In this document: positions 44,853-52,589 of the stretch, one piece after another
How the letters are laid out: every line of letters begins with the position of its first letter
Numbering within the stretch: the first letter of the stretch is position 1
Assembly: GCF_014656095.1 (NCBI RefSeq)
Contig: NZ_BNBT01000047.1
Span: 1 to 52,589, forward strand
DNA: 52,589 nucleotides
Direction: 5' to 3'
Origin: Streptomyces longispororuber
Lineage (GTDB): Bacteria > Actinomycetota > Actinomycetes > Streptomycetales > Streptomycetaceae
Position numbers and translations under genes: made by a program
Notes under the pieces: model-generated
What the model saw: the letters and a program-made list of their open reading frames with translations, nothing else
What the model was told of the DNA's origin: nothing
Databases searched by the model: none

Positions 44853-47110
44853 AGTGCTCCGTGGAAGGTGCGGCTGATCACGTCGAGCTGCTGCTCGCGG
44901 GTCAGGCGGACGAAGTTGACGGCGTACCCGGAGACGCGGACCGTCAGCTCGGGGTACTTCTCCGGGTGCTCCATGGCGTCCGCGAGCGTCGTACGGTCCA
45001 GGATGTTGACGTTCATGTGGAAGCCGTCGGCGGCCATGTAGGCGTCCAGGATGCCGACCAGGTGGCCCGCGCGCTCGGCGGGGTCGTGCCCCAGTCCTTC
45101 GGGCGTGATCGTCGTGGTCAGCGAGATGCCGTCGCGGGCCGCGTCGTACGGGAGCTTCGCCACCGACAGCGCGGAGGCCGCCACACCGTGCCGGTCGCGG
45201 CCGTTCATCGGGTTGGCACCGGGTGCGAACGGGGCGCCCGCGCGGCGGCCGTCCGGGGTGTTGCCCGTGTGCTTGCCGTAGACGACGTTCGAGGTGATGG
45301 TCAGCACCGACTGCGTGTGCTCGGCGTCGCGGTAGGTGGGGTGCTCGCGCGCCTTCGCCATGAACGACCGCACCAGGCCGGCGGCGAGCGCGTCCACCCG
45401 GTCTTCGTTGTTCCCGTACGCCGGGAACTCCCCCTCGACCTCGTAGTCGACGGCGAGTCCGCTCGCGTCCCGGACCACCTTCACCCGCGCGTACTTGATC
45501 GCCGACAGGCTGTCGGCGGCGACCGAGAGCCCGGCGATGCCGCACGCCATGAACCGGTGCACCGGGTGGTCGTGCAGCGCCATCTCGACGCGCTCGTAGG
45601 CGTACTTGTCGTGCATGTAGTGGATGACGTTGAGCGTCTCCACGTAGGTCTCGGCCAGCCAGTCCAGCATCCGGTCGTAGGCCGCCGACAGGTCCTCGTA
45701 CGCGAGGTACTCACCCTCCAGCGCGGGCATCGCGGGCGCGACCTGCTCGCCGGTCATCTCGTCGCGGCCACCGTTGATCGCGTACAGCAGCGCCTTGGCG
45801 AGGTTGACGCGCGCCCCGAAGAATTGCATCTGCCGGCCCACCGCCATCGCCGATACGCAGCAGGCGATCGCCGTGTCGTCCCCGGTGCGCGGGCGCAGCA
45901 GTTCGTCGGACTCGTACTGGATCGCGCTGGTGTCGATGGATACCTGGGCGCAGAACCGCTTGAAGCCCTCGGGCAGCCGCGGCGACCACAGCACGGTCAG
46001 GTTCGGTTCGGGCGCGGGCCCCAGGTTGTACAGGGTCTGCAGGTACCGGAAGGACGTCCGGGTGACCAGGGGGCGGCCGTCGCCGCCGATGCCGCCGATG
46101 GACTCCGTCACCCAGGTCGGGTCACCGGAGAACAGCTCGTCGTACTCCGGGGTGCGCAGGAAGCGGACGATCCGCAGCTTGATCACGAAGTCGTCGATCA
46201 ACTCCTGGGCACGGGTCTCGTCGATCAGCCCTTCGTCCAGGTCACGCTGGAGGTAGACGTCCAGGAACGTGGAGGTCCGCCCCAGCGACATCGCGGCGCC
46301 GTTCTGCTCCTTCACCGCCGCCAGGAAGCCCAGGTAGAGCCATTGCACAGCCTCGTGCGCGGTGGCGGCCGGGCGGGTGACGTCGCAGCCGTACGAGGCC
46401 GCCATCCGGGCGAGTTCGTCCAGCGCGCGCAACTGCTCGGCGAGTTCCTCGCGGTCGCGGATGACGTCCGGGGTGGAGGGCCGCGCGTCCAGCAGGGCGC
46501 GCTCGGCCCGCTTCGCCGCGATCAGCCGGTCGGTGCCGTACAGCGCCACGCGCCGGTAGTCGCCGATGATCCGGCCGCGGCCGTAGGCGTCGGGGAGGCC
46601 GGTGATGATCCCGGCCTTGCGGGCGGCGCGCATCGACGGCGTGTAGGCGTCGAAGACCCCGTCGTTGTGGGTCTTGCGGTAGGTGCCGAAGACGCGCCTG
46701 ACGAAGGGGTCGACGTCGTAGCCGTACGCCTTGAGCCCGTTCTCCACCATCCGCAGGCCGCCGTTGGGCATGATGGCGCGCCGCAGCGGGGCGTCGGTCT
46801 GCAGGCCCACGATCAGCTCGCGGTCGCGGTCGATGTAGCCGGGGCGGTGCGAGGTGATGGTGGACGGGGTGGCGGCGTCGACGTCGAGGACGCCCTTGCG
46901 GCGCTCCTCGGGGAACAGCGCGCAGACCTTCCGCCAGACCGCGCGCGTCCGGTCCGTGGGACCGGTCAGGAAGGACGCGTCGCCGTCGTAGGGCGTGTAC
47001 GTGGCCTGGATGAAGTCGCGTACGTCGACCCGGTCCCGCCAGCACGTGCCGGCGAAGCCCCGCCACGCCTCGGCCGCCGCCCGGGGTCCAGCTTCCACCG
47101 TTGCTGTCAT
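44849..47110 (-). CDS. pflB: Pyruvate formate-lyase
   Basis: 753 residues, full length, glycyl-radical enzyme. Active-site cysteines Cys417-Cys418 (DDTAIACCVSAM) and radical Gly728 in RVSGYAVNF, 26 residues from the C-terminus, match the Cys418/Cys419/Gly734 layout of the E. coli enzyme. Other family blocks include TYRKTHNDGVFDAYTPSM and GRGRIIGDYRRVALYG. It converts pyruvate + CoA to acetyl-CoA + formate without NADH, and oxygen destroys its radical form. Unusual in an aerobic actinomycete. A variant operator motif lies 146 bp upstream. Confidence 0.97.
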   Translation of the reverse strand: MTATVEAGPRAAAEAWRGFAGTCWRDRVDVRDFIQATYTPYDGDASFLTGPTDRTRAVWRKVCALFPEERRKGVLDVDAATPSTITSHRPGYIDRDRELIVGLQTDAPLRRAIMPNGGLRMVENGLKAYGYDVDPFVRRVFGTYRKTHNDGVFDAYTPSMRAARKAGIITGLPDAYGRGRIIGDYRRVALYGTDRLIAAKRAERALLDARPSTPDVIRDREELAEQLRALDELARMAASYGCDVTRPAATAHEAVQWLYLGFLAAVKEQNGAAMSLGRTSTFLDVYLQRDLDEGLIDETRAQELIDDFVIKLRIVRFLRTPEYDELFSGDPTWVTESIGGIGGDGRPLVTRTSFRYLQTLYNLGPAPEPNLTVLWSPRLPEGFKRFCAQVSIDTSAIQYESDELLRPRTGDDTAIACCVSAMAVGRQMQFFGARVNLAKALLYAINGGRDEMTGEQVAPAMPALEGEYLAYEDLSAAYDRMLDWLAETYVETLNVIHYMHDKYAYERVEMALHDHPVHRFMACGIAGLSVAADSLSAIKYARVKVVRDASGLAVDYEVEGEFPAYGNNEDRVDALAAGLVRSFMAKAREHPTYRDAEHTQSVLTITSNVVYGKHTGNTPDGRRAGAPFAPGANPMNGRDRHGVAASALSVAKLPYDAARDGISLTTTITPEGLGHDPAERAGHLVGILDAYMAADGFHMNVNILDRTTLADAMEHPEKYPELTVRVSGYAVNFVRLTREQQLDVISRTFHGAL

Positions 47111-47255
47111 CGCCGGTCTCTCCCTCGGTCCGCTGTCTCACTCCGCGGTCTCACTGCGCGGTGTCCTGTCCGCACCTTCGATCCTCGTGGCGCGTGCCGC
47201 CCGGGAGGAGGGACTGTCGGCGTACCGGCAGCGCGCCGGTCGTCCCTCGCTTCCC

Positions 47256-47269
47256 GGGCCGATGGGCCC
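47256..47269. promoter_or_regulatory. DevR-box-like site upstream of pflB
   Basis: GGGCCGATGGGCCC, 146 bp before the pflB ATG. The inner pair is imperfect, but it fits GGGNCNNNNGNCCC. Confidence 0.55.
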
Positions 47270-47321
47270 GGTGAGGCCCCGCCGCACCGAGCCGGTCGCG
47301 AACGGGCCGGGGCCCCGGCCT

Positions 47322-47945
47322 TCAGAGCAGCCAGCGGTTGCGGCGCACGAAGGGCAGTCGGGCCCAGGCCCTGCCGAGGCCCCAGGTCGCGCCAGCGCCC
47401 ACGGCCGCGAGGGTGATGAGCACGGCGGCGTAGACGAGGTGGTAGTCGGCGAACGGGTTGGTCGACATGCTCGCCGATCCGTCGGACAGGTGCCTGGCCG
47501 GTGGCCATTCCGCCATCCACATCAGCGCCATCATCGCCGTGCCGGCGACCGCCGCGAGCCGCAGCCCGATGCCCGCGGTCAGGGCCAGGCCGACACCGAG
47601 CAGTCCCAGCATGAACAGCCAGTCCGCCCAGGCGGCCCCGGCCCAGTCGTGGAACGTGGACTCCATCGGTCCGACGGCGACACCGCTGAGGAAGCCCTCG
47701 GTCGGCGAACCGCCGTCGACCCAGCCCGTGCCGGACCGGGTGGCGTAGCCGAAGCCGAAGGTCTTGTCCAGGAACGCCCACAGGAACACGAACCCGGTCA
47801 GCAGCCGGAGCGCGGCGAACACGTGGGCGCGGGTCGCCGTGGCCGCGGCGGTCGATCCGTCCGCGGAGGCGTGCGCCGCCCCGGCCCCGCGCCGCGACGG
47901 GAAGCGGAAGCCGAGGTGGTGGTGCGGGTGGTCGTGGACTGCCAT
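47322..47945 (-). CDS. DoxX-family membrane protein
   Basis: 207 residues. A His-rich N-terminus (VHDHPHHHLGF) precedes a helix with ALRLLTGFVFLWAFLDKTFG, the usual DoxX opening, then TFHDWAGAAWADWLFMLGLL, two further helices (LTAGIGLRLAAVAGTAMMAL; DYHLVYAAVLITLAAVGAG) and a basic end. ATG47945. DoxX proteins are linked to redox stress and quinone chemistry. An operator motif lies 113 bp upstream, so it is probably a regulon member on its own. A 12-bp palindrome CCGGGGCCCCGG (47307-47318) just after the stop may help terminate. Confidence 0.88.
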   Translation of the reverse strand: MAVHDHPHHHLGFRFPSRRGAGAAHASADGSTAAATATRAHVFAALRLLTGFVFLWAFLDKTFGFGYATRSGTGWVDGGSPTEGFLSGVAVGPMESTFHDWAGAAWADWLFMLGLLGVGLALTAGIGLRLAAVAGTAMMALMWMAEWPPARHLSDGSASMSTNPFADYHLVYAAVLITLAAVGAGATWGLGRAWARLPFVRRNRWLL

Positions 47946-48057
47946 GATGCTCGTCCTTTCCGAGAGGGCTGCGCCCGAGTGTGTCGTGTTCCCTTGTTGC
48001 GCCTTCAATGTCCCGCGTCGTCGGCACCCGCCGGAGGGGCCGCGGGGCCCAGGTGAC

Positions 48058-48071
48058 GGACCGGTCGGCCC
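48058..48071. promoter_or_regulatory. DevR-box-like site upstream of doxX
   Basis: GGACCGGTCGGCCC, one base from the GGGCCGGTCGGCCC sites, 113 bp before the doxX ATG. Confidence 0.5.
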
Positions 48072-48157
48072 TCATACCCGGGGACCCTCGGCTGCGGTGT
48101 CGGGGCGGCTCGGGGCAGGTGCTGTGCCCGGTGGCGGGGCGGCCCGGGCAGGCGCTG

Positions 48158-48223
48158 GCCTTGGCCAGCAGCCGCAGGCACTCGTGCCGCGCGAGTTCAC
48201 GGAAGCCGTCGTTGGAGTACATC
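48158..48223 (-). pseudogene. N-terminal stub of a PPOX-family (FMN-binding) protein
   Basis: ATG48223 behind GAAGGGTGGG, then MYSNDGFRELARHECLRLLA. This opening matches small pyridoxamine-phosphate-oxidase-like flavin proteins of actinobacterial dormancy islands, which normally run about 130-150 residues. After residue 22 the reading is Pro/Arg/Ser-rich and unlike the family. An operator motif still sits 74 bp upstream, so this looks like a regulon gene that has been deleted from its 5' end onward. Confidence 0.45.
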
Positions 48224-48539
48224 GCACTGCCCACCCTTCGCCGGATCACTATGGCTGCGTCCTGCCACCCTGGGCCGGGTGGGCTCGGGAGATGAGGGGC
48301 CGTGGGGCCCGGCCGTGCCGGCACCGGCCTCGTCCACGGCGCCGGTGCCCTCGCGCGGTGGAAGCTGGACCGGCACCGCGTCGCGTCCAGCAGTGGGGCG
48401 AGGCGTGGGACCTGACAGGTCCGCGGTGGGGCCGCAAAGCCGGGGGGGCACGCGGGTCGTCGTCGACCTGTCGGCGTACCTCCTCGCGAGGTTCGGTTCC
48501 CGTCTCCTCCCACCCTCCCCCCTCCGATGATCCGCCGTC
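48224..48539. other. Intergenic, holds one operator motif
   Basis: No gene seen. Contains the site at 48297 and, at its end, the short GC hairpin next to arcC. Confidence 0.45.
48297..48310. promoter_or_regulatory. DevR-box-like site upstream of the PPOX stub
   Basis: GGGCCGTGGGGCCC, 74 bp before the stub's ATG; fits GGGNCNNNNGNCCC. Confidence 0.45.
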
Positions 48540-48550
48540 TCAGGCGGCGG
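48532..48550 (-). terminator. Weak GC hairpin at the end of arcC
   Basis: CCGCCG / CGGCGG around a 7-nt loop, overlapping the arcC stop. Stem only 6 bp. Confidence 0.3.
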
Positions 48551-49463
48551 TCAGGTCCCGGCACACCAGGGTCCCCGACCTCCCGTGCACGATCTCGTAC
48601 GCCGCGTCGAGGGCCCCGATGGCGGCCAAGGCCCCGGTGCGTTCGACGAACCGAGCGGCTGCCTCCGCCTTGGTTCCCATGGAGGCGGCCGGGAAGCTCC
48701 GGCGGCGCAGGTCCTCGGGGGTCGTGTCGAGGACGGGCTGCGCACCGCGGGTGCCGGTCCCGGCGTACACGCACGGGACATCGGTGAGGAGGAGCAGGAA
48801 GTCCGCTTTGAGGTCCTCGGCGAGCACGGCTGCCGCGAGATCCTTGTCGACGACCGCTTCGACGCTCGTCAGCGCACCGGTGTCGTGGTCGGCGGTGACG
48901 GCGATGCCTCCGCCGCCCGCGCAGACGACCAGGACGCGGTGGCCCAGGAGTGCGTGCACGGTCTCGGTCTCCAGGACGCGTTCGGGCAGCGGCGAGGGGA
49001 CGACGCGACGCCAGCCCCCGCCGTCCTGTGCGATGTGCCAGTGGTGCCTGCGGGCGAGTACGTCGGCGATCTCGCGGGAGTACACCGGGCCCACGAACTC
49101 CGTGGGCCGGTCGAAGGCCGGGTCGTCGGCCCGTACGAGGGTGTGCGTGACGAGCGCGGCGACCCGGTGCCCCGGCAGCACGTCGTACAGAGCGCGAACC
49201 AGCAGCGAGCCGATCGCCCCCTGCGCCTGCGCGCCCGACAGGTCTGGGGGATACGGGGCGTCGGGCGCGGGACCTGCGGCGCTCTCCTCGGCGAGCGGAC
49301 CGGTCCGCGGTCCGTTGCCGTGGACGATGACGACCTCGTGTTGCAGAGCGAGGCCGACGAGCGTGGTGGTCACCCGGTCGGTGTCCACCGCCTGACCGTC
49401 CCCGTCAGGGTGCCCACTTCGACGCGACAAGGCGTTGCCGCCGAGGGAGATGACGATGCGCAT
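48540..49463 (-). CDS. arcC: Carbamate kinase
   Basis: 307 residues, amino-acid-kinase fold. N-terminal IVISLGGNALSRRSG, VVIVHGNGPRTGPLA, central VLVVCAGGGGIAV, EAVVDKDLAAAVLAEDL and FLLLLTDVPCVYAG, and the end GSMGTK-like ASMGTKAEAAARFVERTG. ATG49463 with GGAGG 8 bp upstream. It makes ATP from carbamoyl phosphate + ADP, a fermentative ATP source. No arginine deiminase or ornithine carbamoyltransferase gene is adjacent, so the source of carbamoyl phosphate is not in the window. Confidence 0.94.
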   Translation of the reverse strand: MRIVISLGGNALSRRSGHPDGDGQAVDTDRVTTTLVGLALQHEVVIVHGNGPRTGPLAEESAAGPAPDAPYPPDLSGAQAQGAIGSLLVRALYDVLPGHRVAALVTHTLVRADDPAFDRPTEFVGPVYSREIADVLARRHHWHIAQDGGGWRRVVPSPLPERVLETETVHALLGHRVLVVCAGGGGIAVTADHDTGALTSVEAVVDKDLAAAVLAEDLKADFLLLLTDVPCVYAGTGTRGAQPVLDTTPEDLRRRSFPAASMGTKAEAAARFVERTGALAAIGALDAAYEIVHGRSGTLVCRDLTAA

Positions 49464-49898
49464 GGTCGGTACCTCCAGGGCGGCCCGGGTGCCGCTCGGG
49501 CCGACGGCGCGGCTCCGGCTCTTCCCGGACGGCGGATCGATGGCGCGCACGACGCCGGTGCATCAGGACGGCCAGTGCGTCGAGTGCCGCACTGAGCAGG
49601 AAGGCGACCGCTGAGGAGCAGGCCAGGAGTACCGCGAGCAGCTTCCACGGCTTTCAGGACACTGGCGTGGTCACGGAGGTCACGGATCCCCCCTTCATCG
49701 CGTCGTCTTCCGTCTCCAATGAACGCCAGGAACCGTTCCGGAGGAGCGTGCCGAACGTCCCGCACGTGGTGCCGGACGGCCCGACCACGGGCGGGTGGCC
49801 CTCCGGCCGCCGCGCTCAGGGCGCGAGGGCCCGCCGGACGCGGCGTGTTCGACCGCCCCCCCCCGGCCGAGCGTGCCGCCGCCTGTACTCGACCTGAG
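49464..49898. other. Upstream region of arcC, possible small membrane-protein relic
   Basis: No intact gene. On the minus strand about 49690-49530, ATG AAG GGG GGA... reaches a TGA after 14 codons, and one frame over lies KLLAVLLACSSAVAFLLSAA followed by a basic tail, one hydrophobic helix. It reads as a frameshifted small membrane protein. No good copy of the operator palindrome was found here. Confidence 0.3.
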
Positions 49899-49913
49899 CG
49901 TCGGCGGGTGACC

Positions 49914-49974
49914 TGTCGGCGCTTGCCGGTACTTGTCGGTGGCTTGTGCATGGCCTGTCGGTGTTCTGTCGGTG
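49914..49974 (+). repeat. 11-bp-phased direct repeats, SARP-box-like
   Basis: TGTCGGTG-type 8-mers begin at 49914 (TGTCGGCG), 49924 (TGCCGGTA), 49934 (TGTCGGTG), 49945 (TGTGCATG, poor), 49956 and 49967 (both TGTCGGTG), a spacing of 10-11 bp. Eight bases after the last copy is GACAGT (49983-49988), a possible -10. Direct repeats one helical turn apart just upstream of -10 are how SARP activators bind in Streptomyces. The FAD monooxygenase starts 147 bp further on. Confidence 0.5.
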
Positions 49975-50134
49975 ATCGCCTGGACAGTGGAGTGCGTCGA
50001 CGCCGGGGATCAACGGCATCGGCTATCAGCAGCTACACCATCCCGACCCACTGACACTGCTGCCTCCCGGTTCCCGCATGACCCGCCGGGGCCGGGGGTG
50101 TCGCCCAGCGGTCCACGATCAGGAAGACAGCCCC

Positions 50135-51247
50135 ATGACCACTCATGTCACGATCATCGGCGCCGGGCTCGGCGGCCTCGTGCTCGCCCGTGTGCTGCAC
50201 GTGCACGGGATACCGGCCACGGTGTACGAGGCGGAAGCCTCCCCGGATGCGCGTTCGCAGGGCGGGATGCTCGACATCCATGACTACAACGGCCAAGTCG
50301 CTCTGCGCGAAGCCGAGTTGATGGAGGAGTTCCGTGAGCTCATCCTGGAGGGCCGCCAGGCCATGCGCATCCTCGCGCCGGACGGGAGCGTCCTGTTCGA
50401 GCAGGCCGACGACGGCACGGGCGGGCGCCCGGAGGTGCAGCGAGGTGAGCTGCGCCAGATGCTGCTCGGCTCCCTCCCGGCCGGCACCGTCCGGTGGGGG
50501 CACAAGGTCAGCGGCGCCCGTGCCCTCGGCGAGGGGCGCCACGAGGTGACGTTCGCCGACGGCAGCACCCTCGTGGCCGGGTTGCTGGTCGGGGCGGACG
50601 GCGCGTGGTCGCGGGTGCGGCCGCTGTTGTCCACCGCCGTACCGGAGTACGTCGGCAAGTCGGTGGTCGAGACGTACCTGTACGACGCGGACACCCGGCA
50701 CCCCGCCGCCGCGGAAGCCGTCGGCGGCGGGTCGATGATCGCGCCGTCGCCGGACAGGGAGATCTTCGCGCACCGGGAGAGGGGCGACACCCTGCACGCG
50801 TACGTGGGGCTGCCCGGACCGCGGGACCGGTTCGCCGCCATCGACTTCGGTGACTCCGCCGCGGCCACCGCCCGGGTCGCGGCGGAGTTCGACGGCTGGG
50901 CGCCGGAGCTCACCGCGCTGATCACCGGCAGCGACACCGCGCCGGTCCTGCGTCCCCTCTACGCCCTGCCGTCCGGGCACCGCTGGGACCGGGCGCCGGG
51001 TGTGACCCTGATCGGCGACGCCGCCCATCTCGCGCCCCCGAACGGTGAAGGCGCCAACCTGGCCATGCTCGACGGCGCCGAACTCGGCAGGGCCCTCGCC
51101 GCGCACCGCGACGACGCCGAGGCCGCGCTGGCCTCGTACGAGCAGGCCATGTTCCGGCGTAGCGCCGAGGCCCACGACATGGACTCCGGCGACCATCCGG
51201 TCCACGACCTGATCGCCGCGTTCGCCGGGCGGGAGGAGAGCCGGTGA
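50135..51247 (+). CDS. TetX-like FAD-dependent monooxygenase
   Basis: 370 residues, class A flavin monooxygenase. FAD dinucleotide site VTIIGAGLGGLVLARVL at the start and E35-like end (ATVYEAEA), GGMLDIHDYNGQVALREA, GADGAWSRVRPLL and the second FAD motif LIGDAAHLAPPNGEGANLAM about 305-324. The closest recognisable type is TetX-like enzymes, which hydroxylate tetracyclines and related polycyclic substrates. Substrate here is unknown. ATG50135; AGGAAGACAG precedes it. Confidence 0.9.
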   Translation: MTTHVTIIGAGLGGLVLARVLHVHGIPATVYEAEASPDARSQGGMLDIHDYNGQVALREAELMEEFRELILEGRQAMRILAPDGSVLFEQADDGTGGRPEVQRGELRQMLLGSLPAGTVRWGHKVSGARALGEGRHEVTFADGSTLVAGLLVGADGAWSRVRPLLSTAVPEYVGKSVVETYLYDADTRHPAAAEAVGGGSMIAPSPDREIFAHRERGDTLHAYVGLPGPRDRFAAIDFGDSAAATARVAAEFDGWAPELTALITGSDTAPVLRPLYALPSGHRWDRAPGVTLIGDAAHLAPPNGEGANLAMLDGAELGRALAAHRDDAEAALASYEQAMFRRSAEAHDMDSGDHPVHDLIAAFAGREESR

Positions 51248-51573
51248 GGCGTACGGCTCCGGTGTCCCGCCGTCGCCCTGCTCGTGGGGCATCGGCGAGT
51301 GCCGCGCACACCCGCCGCAGAAGCGGCCGGGACGGCGGAGCGCCACCCATGCCGTTGCCCCGATGAACTATCGCTGCGTGGAACAGATCGCTGCGTGGAA
51401 CAGCCGGAACGGGAGAGCGCGGCGGCCCCTCCGTCGCGGATGGCTGCAAGCCGGATCGAGGCGCGCTCGACTTCCTCGGGCCGGGGTGTCGTACGCGTGT
51501 CCGCCGGTGGTCCAATACCCGCGGCCGGGCCGGACGGAGCGCGGCCGGTTCCGACGGGCATGGGAGGTCGGCG
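51248..51573. other. 326-bp gap before the lectin gene
   Basis: No gene seen. It contains a perfect 17-bp tandem duplication (listed separately). Confidence 0.4.
51370..51403. repeat. Perfect 17-bp tandem duplication
   Basis: ATCGCTGCGTGGAACAG occurs at 51370-51386 and again directly at 51387-51403, about 170 bp upstream of the lectin gene. Either a recent slippage event or a double regulator site. Confidence 0.6.
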
Positions 51574-52589
51574 GTGCGTGGATCGTTACGGTGGTGGGGA
51601 AGAGGGTCGGGGTTTCTGGCCGCGGTCGTCGTGTTGCTGGGCGGAACGGTGACGGTTCCGGCGGGACGTGCCGCCGCCGCTCCGGAGCCGGCCCGGACTT
51701 CGGCCCCGGCCCCTGCCCGGACTTCGGCCTCGGCGATCAACATCATCGCCGTGCACAGCGGCAAGTGCGTGGCGGTCGACGGCTCGTCGCAGCTTCCGGG
51801 CGCCCCGGTGGTCCAGGCGGAGTGTTCCGGACAGCCCGGTGCCCTGTGGACGTTGCGCCAGTCCGCCTCCGACGGCGGTGCGGTGAACATCGTGAACCCG
51901 CACAGCGGCCGGTGCGTGGAGATCGCCGAGGTTTCCGGGGTGCCGCGGGCTCGGCAGGCCGAGTGCGGCGGGCAGAAGGAGGCGGACTTCCACTTCGAGG
52001 ACCGGGAGACGTTCGCGTGGATCAAGCCGCAGGCCGCTGCTTCGTCCAGGTGCCTGGAGGTGCCCCGCGGTTCCCACGCCCACGGCGCTCCGCTCGGACT
52101 CGCGGACTGCCTCGGGCAGCCGGGTTCGGCCTTCCGCCAGCGTCAGCCCCGCGAGGGCAACGATCCGGCGACGGCCCCGGAGGCGCCCCTGGTGACGCCT
52201 GCCGACATCGACAGCGACGGGAAGGGTGACCTCGTCGTCCTGCGCGCCGACGGTGTCGTCAGCGTCCACAGGAACGTGGGCGACCATTTTGACAGCGGCG
52301 CTCCGTGGAGCAAGGGGTGGGGCAACTTCCTGGGCCTGCCCGGGCAGGGCCGCCTCCACTTCGCCGACATCAACGGCGACACCAAAGCCGACCTCATCGT
52401 CCACGACACCGACGGCAACATCAGCGTACGCACCAACAAAAACACCCACTTCGACAGCGGCACCCCCTGGAGCAAAGGCTGGCACAACTACCTCGGCCAA
52501 CCCGGACAAGGCCGCCTCCACTTCGCCGACATCAACGGCGACACCAAAGCCGACCTCATCGTCCACGACACCGACGGCAACATCAGCCG
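51574..52589 (+). CDS. Secreted ricin-type lectin with FG-GAP repeats (3' partial)
   Basis: GTG51574 behind GGGAGG opens a signal peptide (RWWGRGSGFLAAVVVLLGG, then AGRAAAAPEP). A ricin B-type beta-trefoil follows about 50-190 (AVHSGKCVAVDGSSQLPGAP, NPHSGRCVEIAEVSG, RCLEVPRGSHAHGAP). From about 205 come FG-GAP/VCBS-type repeats: VTPADIDSDGKGDLVVLRAD, FADINGDTKADLIVHDTDGN (twice). The Asp-rich DINGDTKAD loops are calcium-binding in this fold. The gene is open at the right edge. It may bind glycans; any catalytic domain would lie outside. Confidence 0.85.
   Translation, partial: MRGSLRWWGRGSGFLAAVVVLLGGTVTVPAGRAAAAPEPARTSAPAPARTSASAINIIAVHSGKCVAVDGSSQLPGAPVVQAECSGQPGALWTLRQSASDGGAVNIVNPHSGRCVEIAEVSGVPRARQAECGGQKEADFHFEDRETFAWIKPQAAASSRCLEVPRGSHAHGAPLGLADCLGQPGSAFRQRQPREGNDPATAPEAPLVTPADIDSDGKGDLVVLRADGVVSVHRNVGDHFDSGAPWSKGWGNFLGLPGQGRLHFADINGDTKADLIVHDTDGNISVRTNKNTHFDSGTPWSKGWHNYLGQPGQGRLHFADINGDTKADLIVHDTDGNIS
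52348..52588 (+). repeat. Near-identical DNA repeats with 162-bp period in the FG-GAP region
   Basis: Bases 52348-52426 and 52510-52588 are identical over about 79 bp, 162 bp (54 codons) apart, and the intervening parts also align. An earlier copy about 52202-52340 is diverged. Recent duplication or homogenisation of the blades. Confidence 0.7.

Noticed and set aside
44861..47416. An 851-codon open frame on the + strand opposite pflB
   Set aside because: Antisense shadow of pflB; no family resemblance, and the real gene has all PFL catalytic residues.
49498..49511. GGGCCGACGGCGCG as an operator for arcC
   Set aside because: The right half does not match CGGCCC; too degenerate to count.

Overview
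The window reads as chromosomal DNA of a Streptomyces or close relative. GC and GC3 are very high, Shine-Dalgarno sites are GGAGG-like, and many gene pairs overlap as ATGA or GTGA. Families typical of that genus fill it: a type I PKS, a FAAL, a DevR-like response regulator, universal-stress, CBS-BON and DoxX proteins, an MGT glycosyltransferase and a ricin-type lectin. No rRNA, tRNA or CRISPR array was seen.

Layout. (1) 1-12.1 kb is the right end of a lipid/polyketide gene cluster on the + strand: a highly reducing type I PKS with an internal C-methyltransferase (5' end outside the window), then fatty acyl-AMP ligase, free-standing acyl carrier protein, free-standing ketosynthase, membrane desaturase and rubredoxin. 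The cassette could load, extend and desaturate a fatty-acyl starter. It resembles the FAAL/desaturase/ACP logic of alkyne and polyyne pathways. (2) A decayed IS5-like element lies at 12.3-13.2 kb. (3) 13.2-16.3 kb is a minus-strand operon of a small membrane protein, an ECF sigma factor and an M48 protease with a C-terminal LysM domain. (4) 16.7-22.4 kb holds hemopexin-repeat, small secreted, transglycosylase-like and unknown 626-residue proteins, possibly one exported system, with several broken frames.

(5) 22.5-49.5 kb is a hypoxia/dormancy island like the DevR (DosR/OsdR) clusters of actinobacteria. It carries a DevR-like regulator, GNAT-fused ADP-forming acyl-CoA synthetase, CBS-BON proteins, flavodoxin, universal stress protein, GAPDH, pyruvate phosphate dikinase, AdhE, pyruvate formate-lyase with its activase, DoxX proteins and carbamate kinase. 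A 14-bp palindrome-like motif (GGGNCGNNSGGCCC and close variants) recurs upstream of nearly every transcription unit and matches the DevR-box pattern GGGNCNNNNGNCCC. Together the genes could run a mixed-acid type energy metabolism (formate, acetate, ethanol) when oxygen is short. The island is also eroding: a NiFe-hydrogenase beta/alpha fusion remnant, a frameshifted hypF fragment, a universal stress gene cut into by a sigma-factor relic, and a PPOX N-terminal stub. A CocE-type hydrolase, an MGT glycosyltransferase and a hot-dog thioesterase (40.4-44.0 kb) sit inside it without the motif.

(6) 49.5-52.6 kb holds a TetX-like FAD monooxygenase preceded by an 11-bp-phased direct-repeat array that looks like a SARP-type box, then a secreted lectin/FG-GAP protein that runs off the right edge.
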